Below, in pieces: positions 16,934-24,571 of a DNA stretch of 57,951 bases. The DNA lies in contig NZ_AQXX01000102.1 of the NCBI RefSeq assembly GCF_000376785.1, positions 1-57,951 of the forward strand, read 5' to 3'. The stretch comes from Hahella ganghwensis DSM 17046. Its GTDB lineage: Bacteria; Pseudomonadota; Gammaproteobacteria; Pseudomonadales; Oleiphilaceae. The notes beneath the pieces are model-generated. The model searched no databases and was not told the origin of the DNA. It saw only the letters and a program-made list of their open reading frames with translations. A program made the position numbers and the translations under genes. The number at the start of each line of letters is the position of its first letter. Within the stretch, counting starts at the first letter, position 1.

Positions 16934-17545
16934 TCAGGCCACTTTGATGAAGCCATCAACGCTCTCATCATAAGTGTAACCTTCGTTAACTAGCTGAGAA
17001 GCATGCATGAAACAGTTTGGATCAGACTTATCAAGTCTAACTACACGATCCTCTAATGTTTCTTCATGAACCTCCGGTACCGGTAAAGCTTCTTCAACCG
17101 GAGGTGCTTCTTCAGTGTTCGAATCACCAAAATGAAAGTCCACTGGATCTGAATCCTTAGTGAACCGAATTTTGGCAGTTCGGATTTTAAGTATTCTACC
17201 TTTAATCGTTGGGACTGGTTCCTGCTTACCATCCACATTCCGGTAGAACATATCAGATCTAAGATCTCCAATTGAGAAGCTAATAAACACTCCTCCAGGA
17301 ATATCATATTGACCTTGTTTTTGTCCCAAAGTGAAGGCGCCTGATGAAATCAGTTCTTCAATCCGGTATACAGCTTGCTCACCAACAATAGAGCAGTCTA
17401 TGAATGTGGTTTGCTTCGAGTCTTTCAACCCGTGAAAAGCACAAACAGTGACAGCGTAGTATGGTTTACCTTTGCTTGGTTTGACATAACGAAGACGATG
17501 AAGTGTACCAACACCGTTAACGATAAGATCATAAGCATCAGACAT
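16934..17545 (-). CDS. STY4534/DUF3577 family ICE replication-associated protein
   Basis: 203 residues. The first 125 (YDLIVNGVGTLHRLRYVKPSKG ... TTFIDCSIVGEQA) match the DUF3577 proteins annotated as STY4534 family ICE replication proteins, probably an OB-like fold. The tail is acidic and proline-rich (EEAPPVEEALPVPEVHEE), then a short helical end. It sits near SSB and TIGR03761 as on PFGI-1-type elements, so a role in maintaining single-stranded transferred DNA is reasonable. SD AAGGAGA is buried in a strong leader hairpin. Confidence 0.75.
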   Translation of the reverse strand: MSDAYDLIVNGVGTLHRLRYVKPSKGKPYYAVTVCAFHGLKDSKQTTFIDCSIVGEQAVYRIEELISSGAFTLGQKQGQYDIPGGVFISFSIGDLRSDMFYRNVDGKQEPVPTIKGRILKIRTAKIRFTKDSDPVDFHFGDSNTEEAPPVEEALPVPEVHEETLEDRVVRLDKSDPNCFMHASQLVNEGYTYDESVDGFIKVA

Positions 17546-17620
17546 GATGTTTCTCCTTGTTGCTATGCATAGCGGGGAAACATCAATCCCATCCTGGGAA
17601 ATTAGTTTCCCCAGGTGGGT
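17546..17620 (-). promoter_or_regulatory. Twin-hairpin SD-sequestering leader (copy 8)
   Basis: P1: CCTGGGG.AAA with TTTCCCAGG (17593-17615) and an outer CCCA/TGGG. P2: GATGTTTC with GAAACATC (17546-17584), holding SD AAGGAG and an inner palindrome GCTATGCATAGC. The anti-SD stretch GTTTCCCC (complement of 17574-17581) can instead form eight perfect pairs with GGGGAAAC in P1 (17605-17612). This is the clearest two-state copy. Confidence 0.8.
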
Positions 17621-17746
17621 TATAAACAGCCATTTTAACAGCGCTATAGGCTACGAGCGCTTAACCGACTGCCGAAGCAGGGTCTCCTTATCGGTGAGAG
17701 ACCTATATTGAACTTAGAATGTAGCAAACGGAATGTCATGCGTCAA
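17621..17746. other. Upstream part of the STY4534 leader, additional hairpins
   Basis: Between the 17747 stop and the twin-hairpin leader lie GGTCTC/GAGACC (17681-17703), CTGC/GCAG with a TTCG-type loop, and two AGCGCT copies around 17640-17661. They add to a structured leader of about 170 bases. No gene. Confidence 0.4.
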
Positions 17747-18265
17747 TTAACCTGGTTCTTTGCCCTCGCCGGCCAAATCAGAAATAGCCTTGCCGCATTG
17801 GTTTATTAGATCCATATTGTTAGACCCCAGTGCCTGCGCTAATGTTTTTCGCAACAGTCCTAACGCCAAATCGCATTGCTCACTCTCGAGAAGTATTCGA
17901 AAAGCTTTGAGTGCTTCAATCCGAGACAGCACCCTGGAGTATTGCGTGATGCGATCATTTATCCCAATAAAACTGATGTTTGTTTTCAGATCGCTTAACT
18001 CTTGAGCATCCTGTAGCAGTAGCTGCTCTTCCTCAAACATTAAGTCTTCAAAAAGCTTTGCAATAAGCCCGACGAACTCAATGCAGGTTCTTCTGTTGAA
18101 GTGGAGTGAGATTTCGTTACTCGCTTCGGTTGCTAAGTCCTGGGAAAACATTTTCAACGTCCAATGTGGTAAATCGCTTTTCAGGACAACTCCTTTTACC
18201 TGACCAAATTCAATATTTTCGTATAAATACCCATTAGGGATTCTGACAAAGTCCTGCAGTTTCAT
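17747..18265 (-). CDS. Hypothetical protein of the maintenance block
   Basis: 172 residues from ATG 18265; another ATG at 18283 has no SD, so the start is uncertain. It begins MKLQDFVRIPNGYLYENIEFGQVKG and has a long helical C-terminal half with leucine repeats (LALGLLRKTLAQALG). No recognised family. It lies between ssb and the STY4534-like gene, both in the same direction, so likely belongs to single-strand DNA processing or plasmid control by context only. Confidence 0.5.
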   Translation of the reverse strand: MKLQDFVRIPNGYLYENIEFGQVKGVVLKSDLPHWTLKMFSQDLATEASNEISLHFNRRTCIEFVGLIAKLFEDLMFEEEQLLLQDAQELSDLKTNISFIGINDRITQYSRVLSRIEALKAFRILLESEQCDLALGLLRKTLAQALGSNNMDLINQCGKAISDLAGEGKEPG

Positions 18266-18432
18266 CATGATTCTCGAAACCATTTTGACAAAATTTTGTT
18301 AGGGTTGTTGAGACTGCGGAGCCATAGTTTCTCGGAAGATCTGTCAAGCCACCCTATCCTATTTGAAAACCAACAAACCCATGCAATATGCAAAGGCTTG
18401 TTGGTTGATGAGTTTTATCAAATAACTGCTAA

Positions 18433-18858
18433 CTAAAATTCCTGGTTATCAAAACTGCTGTCATCTGCAGATGCATCATCACTTGGAGCGGAGCTTTCCT
18501 GCGAGGACTTTCGAGGTTTGTACTGCAGTTGTTGGAGATCTGGTGTGAAGGGTAGAACGAGCCTTGCGTCAACAACCATGGTTGCTTGCTGCTCACCATC
18601 TTTCTCCCAACGATCTTGATAATGGGCACCAATCACTACGATTCTGTCGCCAACGCTAAATAGCTTTGCTGTCCCTTCTGCAGATGCCCCCCAGCAATGG
18701 ACTGTGGCCCAGTATGATCTATCAATATACTCCTCCCCTTTCTTTCGAACATTGAGCAAATTCACCCGGAATTCAGCTACTTTCTTGTCCCTGTCTTCAC
18801 CAACAAGTTTAAGTTCTGGCTTAGTCCCAACACGCGCAATTGATACAATTTCAGGCAT
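18433..18858 (-). CDS. ssb: Single-stranded DNA-binding protein
   Basis: 141 residues with the SSB OB-fold pattern: VSIARVGTKPELK, VAEFRVNLLNVRKKG, SYWATVHCWGASAEGTAKLFSVGDRIVVIGAH, then a short acidic tail (DDASADDSSFDNQEF) in place of the usual DDDIPF tip. It coats single-stranded DNA entering the recipient or exposed at replication. Plasmid ssb genes mark the leading region. The SD AGGGGGAT is paired with ATCCCCCT in a long leader hairpin. The altered C-terminal tip means host partner binding may differ. Confidence 0.85.
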   Translation of the reverse strand: MPEIVSIARVGTKPELKLVGEDRDKKVAEFRVNLLNVRKKGEEYIDRSYWATVHCWGASAEGTAKLFSVGDRIVVIGAHYQDRWEKDGEQQATMVVDARLVLPFTPDLQQLQYKPRKSSQESSAPSDDASADDSSFDNQEF

Positions 18859-18861
18859 ATT

Positions 18862-18919
18862 ATCCCCCTGGTTCAGTTGTGTGATTACACTCGAAGGTTA
18901 CTGAATTCAAGAGGGGGAT
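18862..18919 (-). promoter_or_regulatory. SD-sequestering hairpin of ssb
   Basis: ATCCCCCT (complement of 18912-18919) pairs perfectly with the SD arm AGGGGGAT (18862-18869). An inner stem TTCAGT/ACTGAA (18872-18905) closes the loop. No P1 hairpin is seen upstream because the previous gene ends 30 bases away, so this is a P2-only member. Confidence 0.7.
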
Positions 18920-18948
18920 TGGTGAAAGTAAAGAACTAAATCGCTTTG

Positions 18949-19422
18949 CTATTCAGGTAGGCATTCCAAGTCATCAAGATGTTTACGAAGACTAGATGTA
19001 GATTTCAAAATTATCGAATACGTTGTATTTAGATCAAGCCTCGACAATTCCACAGACTGCAACATCTTCTGCGTGTGGACAGGTATCGACTTGAGATACT
19101 GCTTGCCGGAATCCGATTGCCACAATCTGACGAACGGTTGATCTCCGCGAATACCAGGCATTCTCCAATACAGACTTTTGCTGTTTTTGTTTGAGAGCAG
19201 CCTCAAATGAATTATTCGAGGCGGCGAATATATCTGGTCATAATATTTTACCAATCGCTCCATCTCATCCAGAACAGATAACCGATACCCCTCCAGATAG
19301 GTTAACTGTTTCCGGACTTGCCGCAGGCACCTTCCACGATCTGCCGCATCCCCACCCTTACCCTTAAACCTTTTTAAAAGGATCACTTGATTATCGTGTA
19401 GTGAATTACTGGTAGCTACCAT
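18949..19422 (-). CDS. DUF3158-like ICE protein
   Basis: 157 residues, basic and helical at the N-terminus (LLKRFKGKGGDAADRGRCLRQVRKQL) with a second half RMPGIRGDQPFVRLWQSD. Size, tone and position between TIGR03761 and ssb agree with the DUF3158 proteins of PFGI-1/SPI-7 type elements. It follows the TIGR03761 gene by 30 bases. Function unknown. The call rests mainly on gene order with weaker sequence memory. Confidence 0.55.
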   Translation of the reverse strand: MVATSNSLHDNQVILLKRFKGKGGDAADRGRCLRQVRKQLTYLEGYRLSVLDEMERLVKYYDQIYSPPRIIHLRLLSNKNSKSLYWRMPGIRGDQPFVRLWQSDSGKQYLKSIPVHTQKMLQSVELSRLDLNTTYSIILKSTSSLRKHLDDLECLPE

Positions 19423-19452
19423 GTTGACTATCTACCCTCTGCCGCATTCCCA

Positions 19453-20223
19453 TTAAGTTGCCTTATTCATACGCTTCGCTTCCGGGGCCATTCGAGGCCG
19501 TCTTTTACCCTGGAGAATATCCGGATCCAATTGACCATACTTTTCAACTGCATCCCGAGCTCTTTGGTTGTTGGCGGCAAAATCATTGCGGCATGATCCT
19601 GAGAACCTAAAGTCTGATAGCGCAAATGCATGCCGTATTTTACGGGAAGGGAAAGTTACCAGTTGTTGCCAATCATTGTTGAAAATCATTGCCGCATGCC
19701 TAGCTGCTAGGGCATTTTGGACCATCCCATCAAACGTTGAGAGCAACTTGAGTGCAAGGAAGCCATACGGAGTTTTGAACTCAACATCTACAGTTTCTGG
19801 CCTGATTGTTTCAGCAGGAAAGATCTCAATATTTGTGTCAGAACCGAGAAGGCCTTCCAGTGTCTCTTTCGACGCCTCGACTAGTTTTTGTGCATGGTCC
19901 AGAGCTTCCTCAATTGCTAATAATTTGCTATCAGCGTATGGGTCATCAAGCTCGGAAGCTTGCCAAATGGCATTAACACGGCTGCTGAATTGTACCAAAC
20001 CGATGATTGGCTCCACACCGGGAGCTTTTTTGCGACCATAGAACAACCTATGTGCTGCTTTGGTGTGAATGGTGTATTTGCCTTTGGTGCGATAGGCTCC
20101 AGGTCCTGGTTTGGACTTGGGTTGTTCGGTAACATCATCCTCCATGTCCGATATATCATCGTAAAAAGCGGGGTTTGAGGCATGTTTAGGGGTTGGTAAA
20201 GGCTTTTTGGTTGTACTGGCCAT
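19453..20223 (-). CDS. TIGR03761 (PFL_4669) family ICE protein
   Basis: 256 residues. The run GLVQFSSRVNAIWQASELDDPYAD, then VEFKTPYGFLALKLLSTFD and ALSDFRFSGSCRNDF with a C-terminal basic PDILQGKRRPRM is the recognised pattern of TIGR03761. These proteins are found on conjugative elements beside ParB and SSB; function is not known. The start has SD AAGGAG 7 bases upstream, directly after a parS-like palindrome at 20238-20260, so its expression may respond to ParB. Confidence 0.8.
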   Translation of the reverse strand: MASTTKKPLPTPKHASNPAFYDDISDMEDDVTEQPKSKPGPGAYRTKGKYTIHTKAAHRLFYGRKKAPGVEPIIGLVQFSSRVNAIWQASELDDPYADSKLLAIEEALDHAQKLVEASKETLEGLLGSDTNIEIFPAETIRPETVDVEFKTPYGFLALKLLSTFDGMVQNALAARHAAMIFNNDWQQLVTFPSRKIRHAFALSDFRFSGSCRNDFAANNQRARDAVEKYGQLDPDILQGKRRPRMAPEAKRMNKAT

Positions 20224-20237
20224 AATTGACTCCTTAG

Positions 20238-20260
20238 AAGTGTTGCAGCCTGCAACACTT
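20238..20260. repeat. parS-like palindrome 1
   Basis: Perfect 11-1-11 palindrome with arms AAGTGTTGCAG and CTGCAACACTT around one C. It lies in the 46-base gap between the DUF2857-like and TIGR03761 genes, 15 bases upstream of the latter's ATG. One of five copies around par and rep. Confidence 0.85.
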
Positions 20261-20269
20261 TTCTGATTC

Positions 20270-21130
20270 TTATTTGACTTCGATACGTAAACGAACGGCT
20301 TCCCAAATTTGGCTTAAGCTGCATGATGTGGCGTCTGCCACAGCAATAAACCTCTCAGCCACAGTCGGTAGCTTTGCGTAGTAATCCCACTTTGAAATTA
20401 CACGTTCACGGTCAGACTCGCTCAGAATCCAAGAATTTACTTCTTGAGACCTAAAACCCAACTGGTGCCTTCGAAGCACGATCTCGTATCGCTCCCATTG
20501 ATAGCACTCCTCTATCAAGGGTATCGGGGCATTCTTCAAAATAAGTTTGTCCGTGAGCAAAAGCTCTTTAATCAGATACCAGGAGCGTCTTAGAGGTATA
20601 CCTGTTTCAATGGCAAGATCCAGGCACTTCTCAGGGACTTTTGACTTCGAAGATTGTTGCCAAACCAACTTAATCTGTTCTCTCTCAGAAAGAGTGAGTC
20701 TCTGATCCCGACCACGCCAAACCCCCATTCCCAAAAGCTCACGTCGCTTTGCAAGCTCTGCAGCATTGAAATCAAAAAAGAATTGGATGAGACTGTTTGG
20801 GGCTTGGTGTTTGATTAATTGGTCAACTAGCTCAAGATATTCCGGTTTACCGTTGAGCTTGATAGATCTGACAACGTGCTGGACCATTTTATCATTCCAG
20901 CTAAGCTCAAATAGAGCTGCTCCAGACTTGGCAAGTTGAGCAGCCTCACAAACAGTAAGGGACGTTAGCTCTCTAGCCGTATCGATACTGAGACCAAATT
21001 TGTTCAGTAAATCTATATCAGCGTTAATGTATGCATTTATCACGCAATCGAGAGCGACCTTGTTTATTTCACTTGCATGTAACGCTGCATCATGCTTTGG
21101 CATGTGGCGTGTAGTTTGAAACTCTGACAT
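20270..21130 (-). CDS. DUF2857-like ICE protein
   Basis: 286 residues, mostly helical. The first half (NKVALDCVINAYINADIDLLNKFGLSIDTARELTSLTV) is like DUF2857/STY4526 proteins that sit between ParB and TIGR03761 on conjugative elements. The second half (LTLSEREQIKLVWQQSSKSKVPEKCLDLAIETGIPLRRSWYLIKE) has a helix-turn-helix look. SD GGAG precedes the ATG and the gene starts 17 bases after parB. It may be a regulator; the function is not established. Confidence 0.6.
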   Translation of the reverse strand: MSEFQTTRHMPKHDAALHASEINKVALDCVINAYINADIDLLNKFGLSIDTARELTSLTVCEAAQLAKSGAALFELSWNDKMVQHVVRSIKLNGKPEYLELVDQLIKHQAPNSLIQFFFDFNAAELAKRRELLGMGVWRGRDQRLTLSEREQIKLVWQQSSKSKVPEKCLDLAIETGIPLRRSWYLIKELLLTDKLILKNAPIPLIEECYQWERYEIVLRRHQLGFRSQEVNSWILSESDRERVISKWDYYAKLPTVAERFIAVADATSCSLSQIWEAVRLRIEVK

Positions 21131-21147
21131 GAGACACTCTCCATAGT

Positions 21148-22692
21148 TTACTCGTTACAAAGCTCAAGAATCCGATCTTCAACTTCCCTAAATTGGGTTA
21201 AAAATTGTTTTAATCTGGAGTCTTGACTCATGAGACGGATCGTCTCGTTGTAGACAGTAAACAGAGAAAGCTCTGAGCCGAATGTAGATTTTATGGCGGA
21301 TAGAGCGTCTGCTTCGGTTAAGGTATCATCCACGTTGTTGATGATGGTGTATAAGGACCACCAAACAGCGGCTACAGGATCACCGACTTCAAAGGTTGCA
21401 TCCTCAGGGGGGGTTACTTGAATCCCTAATGCGCTCTCACACTGAACGATTAAATGGCTTAGTCCCCAAGGTTCCAAAATTGAATTCACTAGGAAAATAA
21501 GCGCGTCAGACTTTGATGTCTGGTGGGATGGCGACTCTGCCGCATCCCCATCGTTAGTTGTTTCAAAAGTGTTGCAGGCTGCAACAGTTTGATCGTCGTT
21601 GCTGCCTTCGGCAGAGTTAGCAGCATCAATACTAGGTTCATTGGAAATGGCGTCAGGGATCGAGTCAGAAGTGTTGCAGCCTGCAACACTTTTATCATTG
21701 TCGATTGATACGCCTGCAAGGATGGATTGGAACTCACTAGCAATTACATCAGAATCTTGATGCACGTAATCTGCCAGTAGAGTAACTAAATGATTTTGAA
21801 TTCCATTCCAGTCCAATACAGGAGCATCGTGGGATGAAAGTGCATCAGACCAGAAAGCTGAATGAATTTCGTTGCACTGCTCCTCTCCAATGTAGTGTTT
21901 CAGGAGCGTTTTGAAATCAGCACCAAGTTTTCTCAGTTTAATTACTGAGTCGTGACCAATTCCCTCCCAGAGTGCTGTAGGGATTAAGTGTATTAGTTCG
22001 TTTGCGGCATATAAAAATCTTGTTAGATTGGGGGCCTGCATCGGCCAGCCTTCAGCAGTGATCAAGTCTGCTAGTTTCCTTGCGCTAATAGATTGTCCTT
22101 CTTCCAAACGTTTCTTAATGCCGAATTTTTTATACTGCTCCCATTCATCACCACGGCACTTTTGTTCGAAAAGCACTTGTAGTTCTTGTGCGGCAAGTGC
22201 CTTTTCAATAAATGCGGTATCTCCACGCAACTCATTTTCGACCATATGACCAATAATTCCACCAATTGGTCCGGTCCAGGGAACTGGTCGCGCTTTAAAT
22301 TTATAGTAACTCTTAGCACGCTCTTCGTACTCAATTTTCGTTGGAATGTCGTCTGTTTCTTTAGCCAACTGACGATATTCCCGGTACAACTCATTTAGAA
22401 TTTTTAAGCGAGTGTTGCCCCCATCAGCAATTTGCCACTGAGGGTCAGAAGGGTCTTCTTTCGTAATGTTGGGTACATGATCTAGCCCCTTATTACGAAT
22501 GGACTCTTTAATTTCCTCGTATAAAGGATTTTCCTTTTTTCGAGGGTTTAAACGAGAGGGGATGACTTCATCAAGAGTAACCTCAACAAGGTCAACAGGT
22601 TCTGCGTCTAATTGAACGGAATTACTGAAAGATACAACATCATCAGTAAGAATGGCAGCCGCCTCTGATTCATCGAATTTGCGTCGACTCAT
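21148..22692 (-). CDS. parB: ParB-family partition protein
   Basis: 514 residues. The N-terminal ParB/Srx-like domain shows IPSRLNPRKKENPLYEEI and WQIADGGNTRLKIL, followed by a DNA-binding helical domain (EGQSISARKLADLI ... TRFLYAANELIHLIP). It binds parS and loads onto DNA to move the plasmid with ParA. It resembles the large ParB of PFGI-1-type elements. Two parS-like palindromes lie within the coding sequence and encode AGCNTSDS and AACNTFET in a low-complexity linker (about residues 336-392). SD GGAG lies nine bases upstream. Confidence 0.85.
   Translation of the reverse strand: MSRRKFDESEAAAILTDDVVSFSNSVQLDAEPVDLVEVTLDEVIPSRLNPRKKENPLYEEIKESIRNKGLDHVPNITKEDPSDPQWQIADGGNTRLKILNELYREYRQLAKETDDIPTKIEYEERAKSYYKFKARPVPWTGPIGGIIGHMVENELRGDTAFIEKALAAQELQVLFEQKCRGDEWEQYKKFGIKKRLEEGQSISARKLADLITAEGWPMQAPNLTRFLYAANELIHLIPTALWEGIGHDSVIKLRKLGADFKTLLKHYIGEEQCNEIHSAFWSDALSSHDAPVLDWNGIQNHLVTLLADYVHQDSDVIASEFQSILAGVSIDNDKSVAGCNTSDSIPDAISNEPSIDAANSAEGSNDDQTVAACNTFETTNDGDAAESPSHQTSKSDALIFLVNSILEPWGLSHLIVQCESALGIQVTPPEDATFEVGDPVAAVWWSLYTIINNVDDTLTEADALSAIKSTFGSELSLFTVYNETIRLMSQDSRLKQFLTQFREVEDRILELCNE
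21567..21589. repeat. parS-like palindrome 2, inside parB
   Basis: Same palindrome with centre G and one arm change (CTGCAACAGTT for CTGCAACACTT). It is in the linker-coding part of parB, 102 bases from copy 3. Confidence 0.8.
21669..21691. repeat. parS-like palindrome 3, inside parB
   Basis: Perfect 11-1-11 palindrome identical to copies 1 and 5, lying in the parB coding sequence. Confidence 0.85.
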
Positions 22693-22750
22693 AAAAAATC
22701 TCCATATGCGTATAAAAGTCTTTTCCGGGAATTACCCGTAACACAAACAA

Positions 22751-23623
22751 CTAAGCTGTTTGAGCTTCTATCGCTGGCATTCCTTCCCAGCTCGGCCACT
22801 CGTCTTCAAGATGCGGTAGCAGCTCTCTGACAAGGCTAAGTTGTAGCTCTAATGCTGAAGGAGTTGGAGAGTTTCTTTTTGGGCGGTTTGGCTCAATCCT
22901 GTGTACTGGAAGCCTTTTGCCGCAAGCGACATTGTAGGCTTCTTTATCATAAATTACGGTGTCCAGGATTCGAACTTTCGTACCTTCCTGTTGGAAGGCG
23001 ATTTTCCGTAACTGAGTAACGATGCTGCGGGAAGTCGCTACGTTTGACTTTAACCTGGAAATCACGACATTGAGGGGTGGCAGCTTGAATAACTCAATGT
23101 TATCAGGGCCACGCAGGCGGCTAAGCATTCTCAATGTACCTCTGGAAAACTCCTTGGCAGCCATAAACTCAGGGGTTATTGGTGCAATAAGTTCATCAAC
23201 AGCCCGAATAACAGATTCCTGGAAAGGGCCGTCACTTTCTCCTTTGGTATCAATCAGTATGTAGTCGTATTCATAAAGCTTATCGACTTGCGCAAGGCCA
23301 AATTTCAGGTATTCAAAATGGCTGCCAGCCTGCTGAAACCAGTTCCGGAGTTTATTATCTGGGTCGTCATTCAGAATAACATCAAAGTTTTTGATATTAG
23401 TTTTTGAGATACAGCCTTCAGGATTTGCCTTTGTAATAAAGTGAAGCAAACCATGTGGCGCGCGTTCGGCAATTTGAAAATATGCACTCAGTGATTGTTG
23501 GCCATCACCGTCAATTGCGAGTACTTTGTGTCCGAGGTCAGCTATTAAGCCGCCCAGGTTAGCAACGGTACTCGTCTTTGTAGTACCGCCCTTCGTGCCA
23601 ATAATCCCGAAAGATCTAGCCAT
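22751..23623 (-). CDS. parA: ParA-family partition ATPase
   Basis: 290 residues. The deviant Walker A KGGTTKT (11-17) with signature Lys11, then AIDGDGQQSL and the ILIDTKGESDG Walker B-like segment mark a ParA/MinD-type ATPase. It forms gradients on the nucleoid and segregates the plasmid with ParB. The start is ATG 23623 (MARSFGIIGT), the only one matching the family's beginning, with SD GGAG ten bases upstream; longer frames to 23677 are rejected. parB follows after 58 bases. Confidence 0.9.
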   Translation of the reverse strand: MARSFGIIGTKGGTTKTSTVANLGGLIADLGHKVLAIDGDGQQSLSAYFQIAERAPHGLLHFITKANPEGCISKTNIKNFDVILNDDPDNKLRNWFQQAGSHFEYLKFGLAQVDKLYEYDYILIDTKGESDGPFQESVIRAVDELIAPITPEFMAAKEFSRGTLRMLSRLRGPDNIELFKLPPLNVVISRLKSNVATSRSIVTQLRKIAFQQEGTKVRILDTVIYDKEAYNVACGKRLPVHRIEPNRPKRNSPTPSALELQLSLVRELLPHLEDEWPSWEGMPAIEAQTA

Positions 23624-23629
23624 GAGGTA

Positions 23630-23692
23630 TAACTCCATTAACAAATGTGAAAATTTGCCACGGAGGAGTGCGATCACTCCCTACTGGTCCGT
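23630..23692 (-). promoter_or_regulatory. Leader hairpin of parA (weak member)
   Basis: A strong stem ACGGA/TCCGT enclosing GGAGTG/CACTCC (23660-23692) lies upstream of the SD TGGAGTT. Its CACTCC arm could pair with the SD GGAGT, so the same competing design is present, but the SD pairing is only five bases and P2 is not well formed. Confidence 0.4.
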
Positions 23693-23765
23693 AGCCCTGC
23701 AACACGGGTATAACTACACGACATAAAAAACAAAATCAATAGGGGTAAACATCTGTCATCAAAAA

Positions 23766-23788
23766 AAGTGTTGCAGCCTGCAACGTTT
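23766..23788. repeat. parS-like palindrome 4, upstream of parA
   Basis: AAGTGTTGCAG, C, CTGCAACGTTT: left arm exact, right arm with two changes. It lies between parA and the iterons, probably in the par promoter region. Confidence 0.75.
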
Positions 23789-23911
23789 TTCTTAAGAAAG
23801 ACAGAATGAATGCCAAGCAATCTAGCTTTAAAGATTTATATAATTTACATATTTAATAGCTTTCCTGTCCTGTAAGTAACTGATATATAACATAAAATTC
23901 AGCATAAAGAA
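23789..23911. other. AT-rich region beside the iterons
   Basis: About 120 bases very rich in A and T (for example TTTATATAATTTACATATTT near 23835), with no gene. Such a stretch next to iterons is the usual duplex-opening region of theta origins. No clear DnaA box was seen. Confidence 0.5.
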
Positions 23912-24478
23912 GACGGATTGAATGTTGCGAAGGACAAATGGAATGTGATGGGAGACATTTCGAATGTGAGTGAGGACAAATCGAATGTCTTGAAAGACAT
24001 TATGAATGGGATCTTTGTTATTGCGACAAATCGAATGCTGAAGCACAAGATGTTGTGCCATGCCTGGCGGTCCGGAGTTCCTGAACAAGTTAAGACAAAT
24101 CGAATGCCTGTCGGCGTTTTCTAATAAGACAAATCGAATGCTTCGCCTATTGAGTGATTTCATCGATAAGGGTTAGAAAGGTCATCACTAGTTTGTGCGG
24201 CATATTAAAAAAGACAAATTGAATGTTGATGCAGGTTTAAGGTCTACATTCCAAAAAAGACAAACTGAATGTCCTAAGTTTTAAGGACTATCCTATTCTA
24301 AAAAGACAAAATGAATGTTGTTCTCTGCCTTAATTATGACAAACCGGATGTTTGCCACAAGCCAAGAATCTTTGTTCAAAAGACAAATTGAATGTGTTTA
24401 TCATGGCTCCACACTAATCAAAAAAGACAGATTGAATGCCTTACTCCCTTCACTCGTTAAAATAAGACAAATTGAATG
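23912..24478 (+). repeat. Iteron array (origin of replication), at least 15 copies
   Basis: Consensus GACAAATTGAATG. Copies start at 23912, 23933, 23954, 23975, 23996 (exact 21-base steps), then 24025, 24094, 24128, 24213, 24259, 24305, 24338, 24382, 24426 and 24466 at variable spacing, with a degenerate copy near 24526. All point the same way, towards rep. Iterons are Rep-binding sites that start and limit theta replication. Small ORFs here are only products of the repeats. Confidence 0.92.
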
Positions 24479-24540
24479 TCTTTATAAATGAGTGGGTTAC
24501 TGTGATTCTTTGCTTGAACTAAAAAGACAGGCGTGCAAAT

Positions 24541-24561
24541 ATGTCTTTGTTAAAAAGACAT
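24541..24561. promoter_or_regulatory. Inverted repeat before rep, probable autoregulatory operator
   Basis: ATGTCTTT (24541-24548) and AAAGACAT (24554-24561) form an inverted repeat whose arms match the AAGACA part of the iterons. It ends 10 bases before the rep ATG. Rep dimers often repress their own gene through such half-iteron palindromes. Confidence 0.65.
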
Positions 24562-24571
24562 TGGGGGATAT

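Noticed and set aside
19568-20041. 157-codon plus-strand ORF
   Set aside because: Antisense shadow of the TIGR03761 gene.
23918-24124. Plus-strand ORF of 68 codons in the iteron region
   Set aside because: It is made of iterons read through; no ribosome site and a repeated, non-protein-like sequence.
23912-24478. CRISPR array
   Set aside because: Repeats are 13 bases with very unequal spacing and no cas genes; they are iterons upstream of rep.
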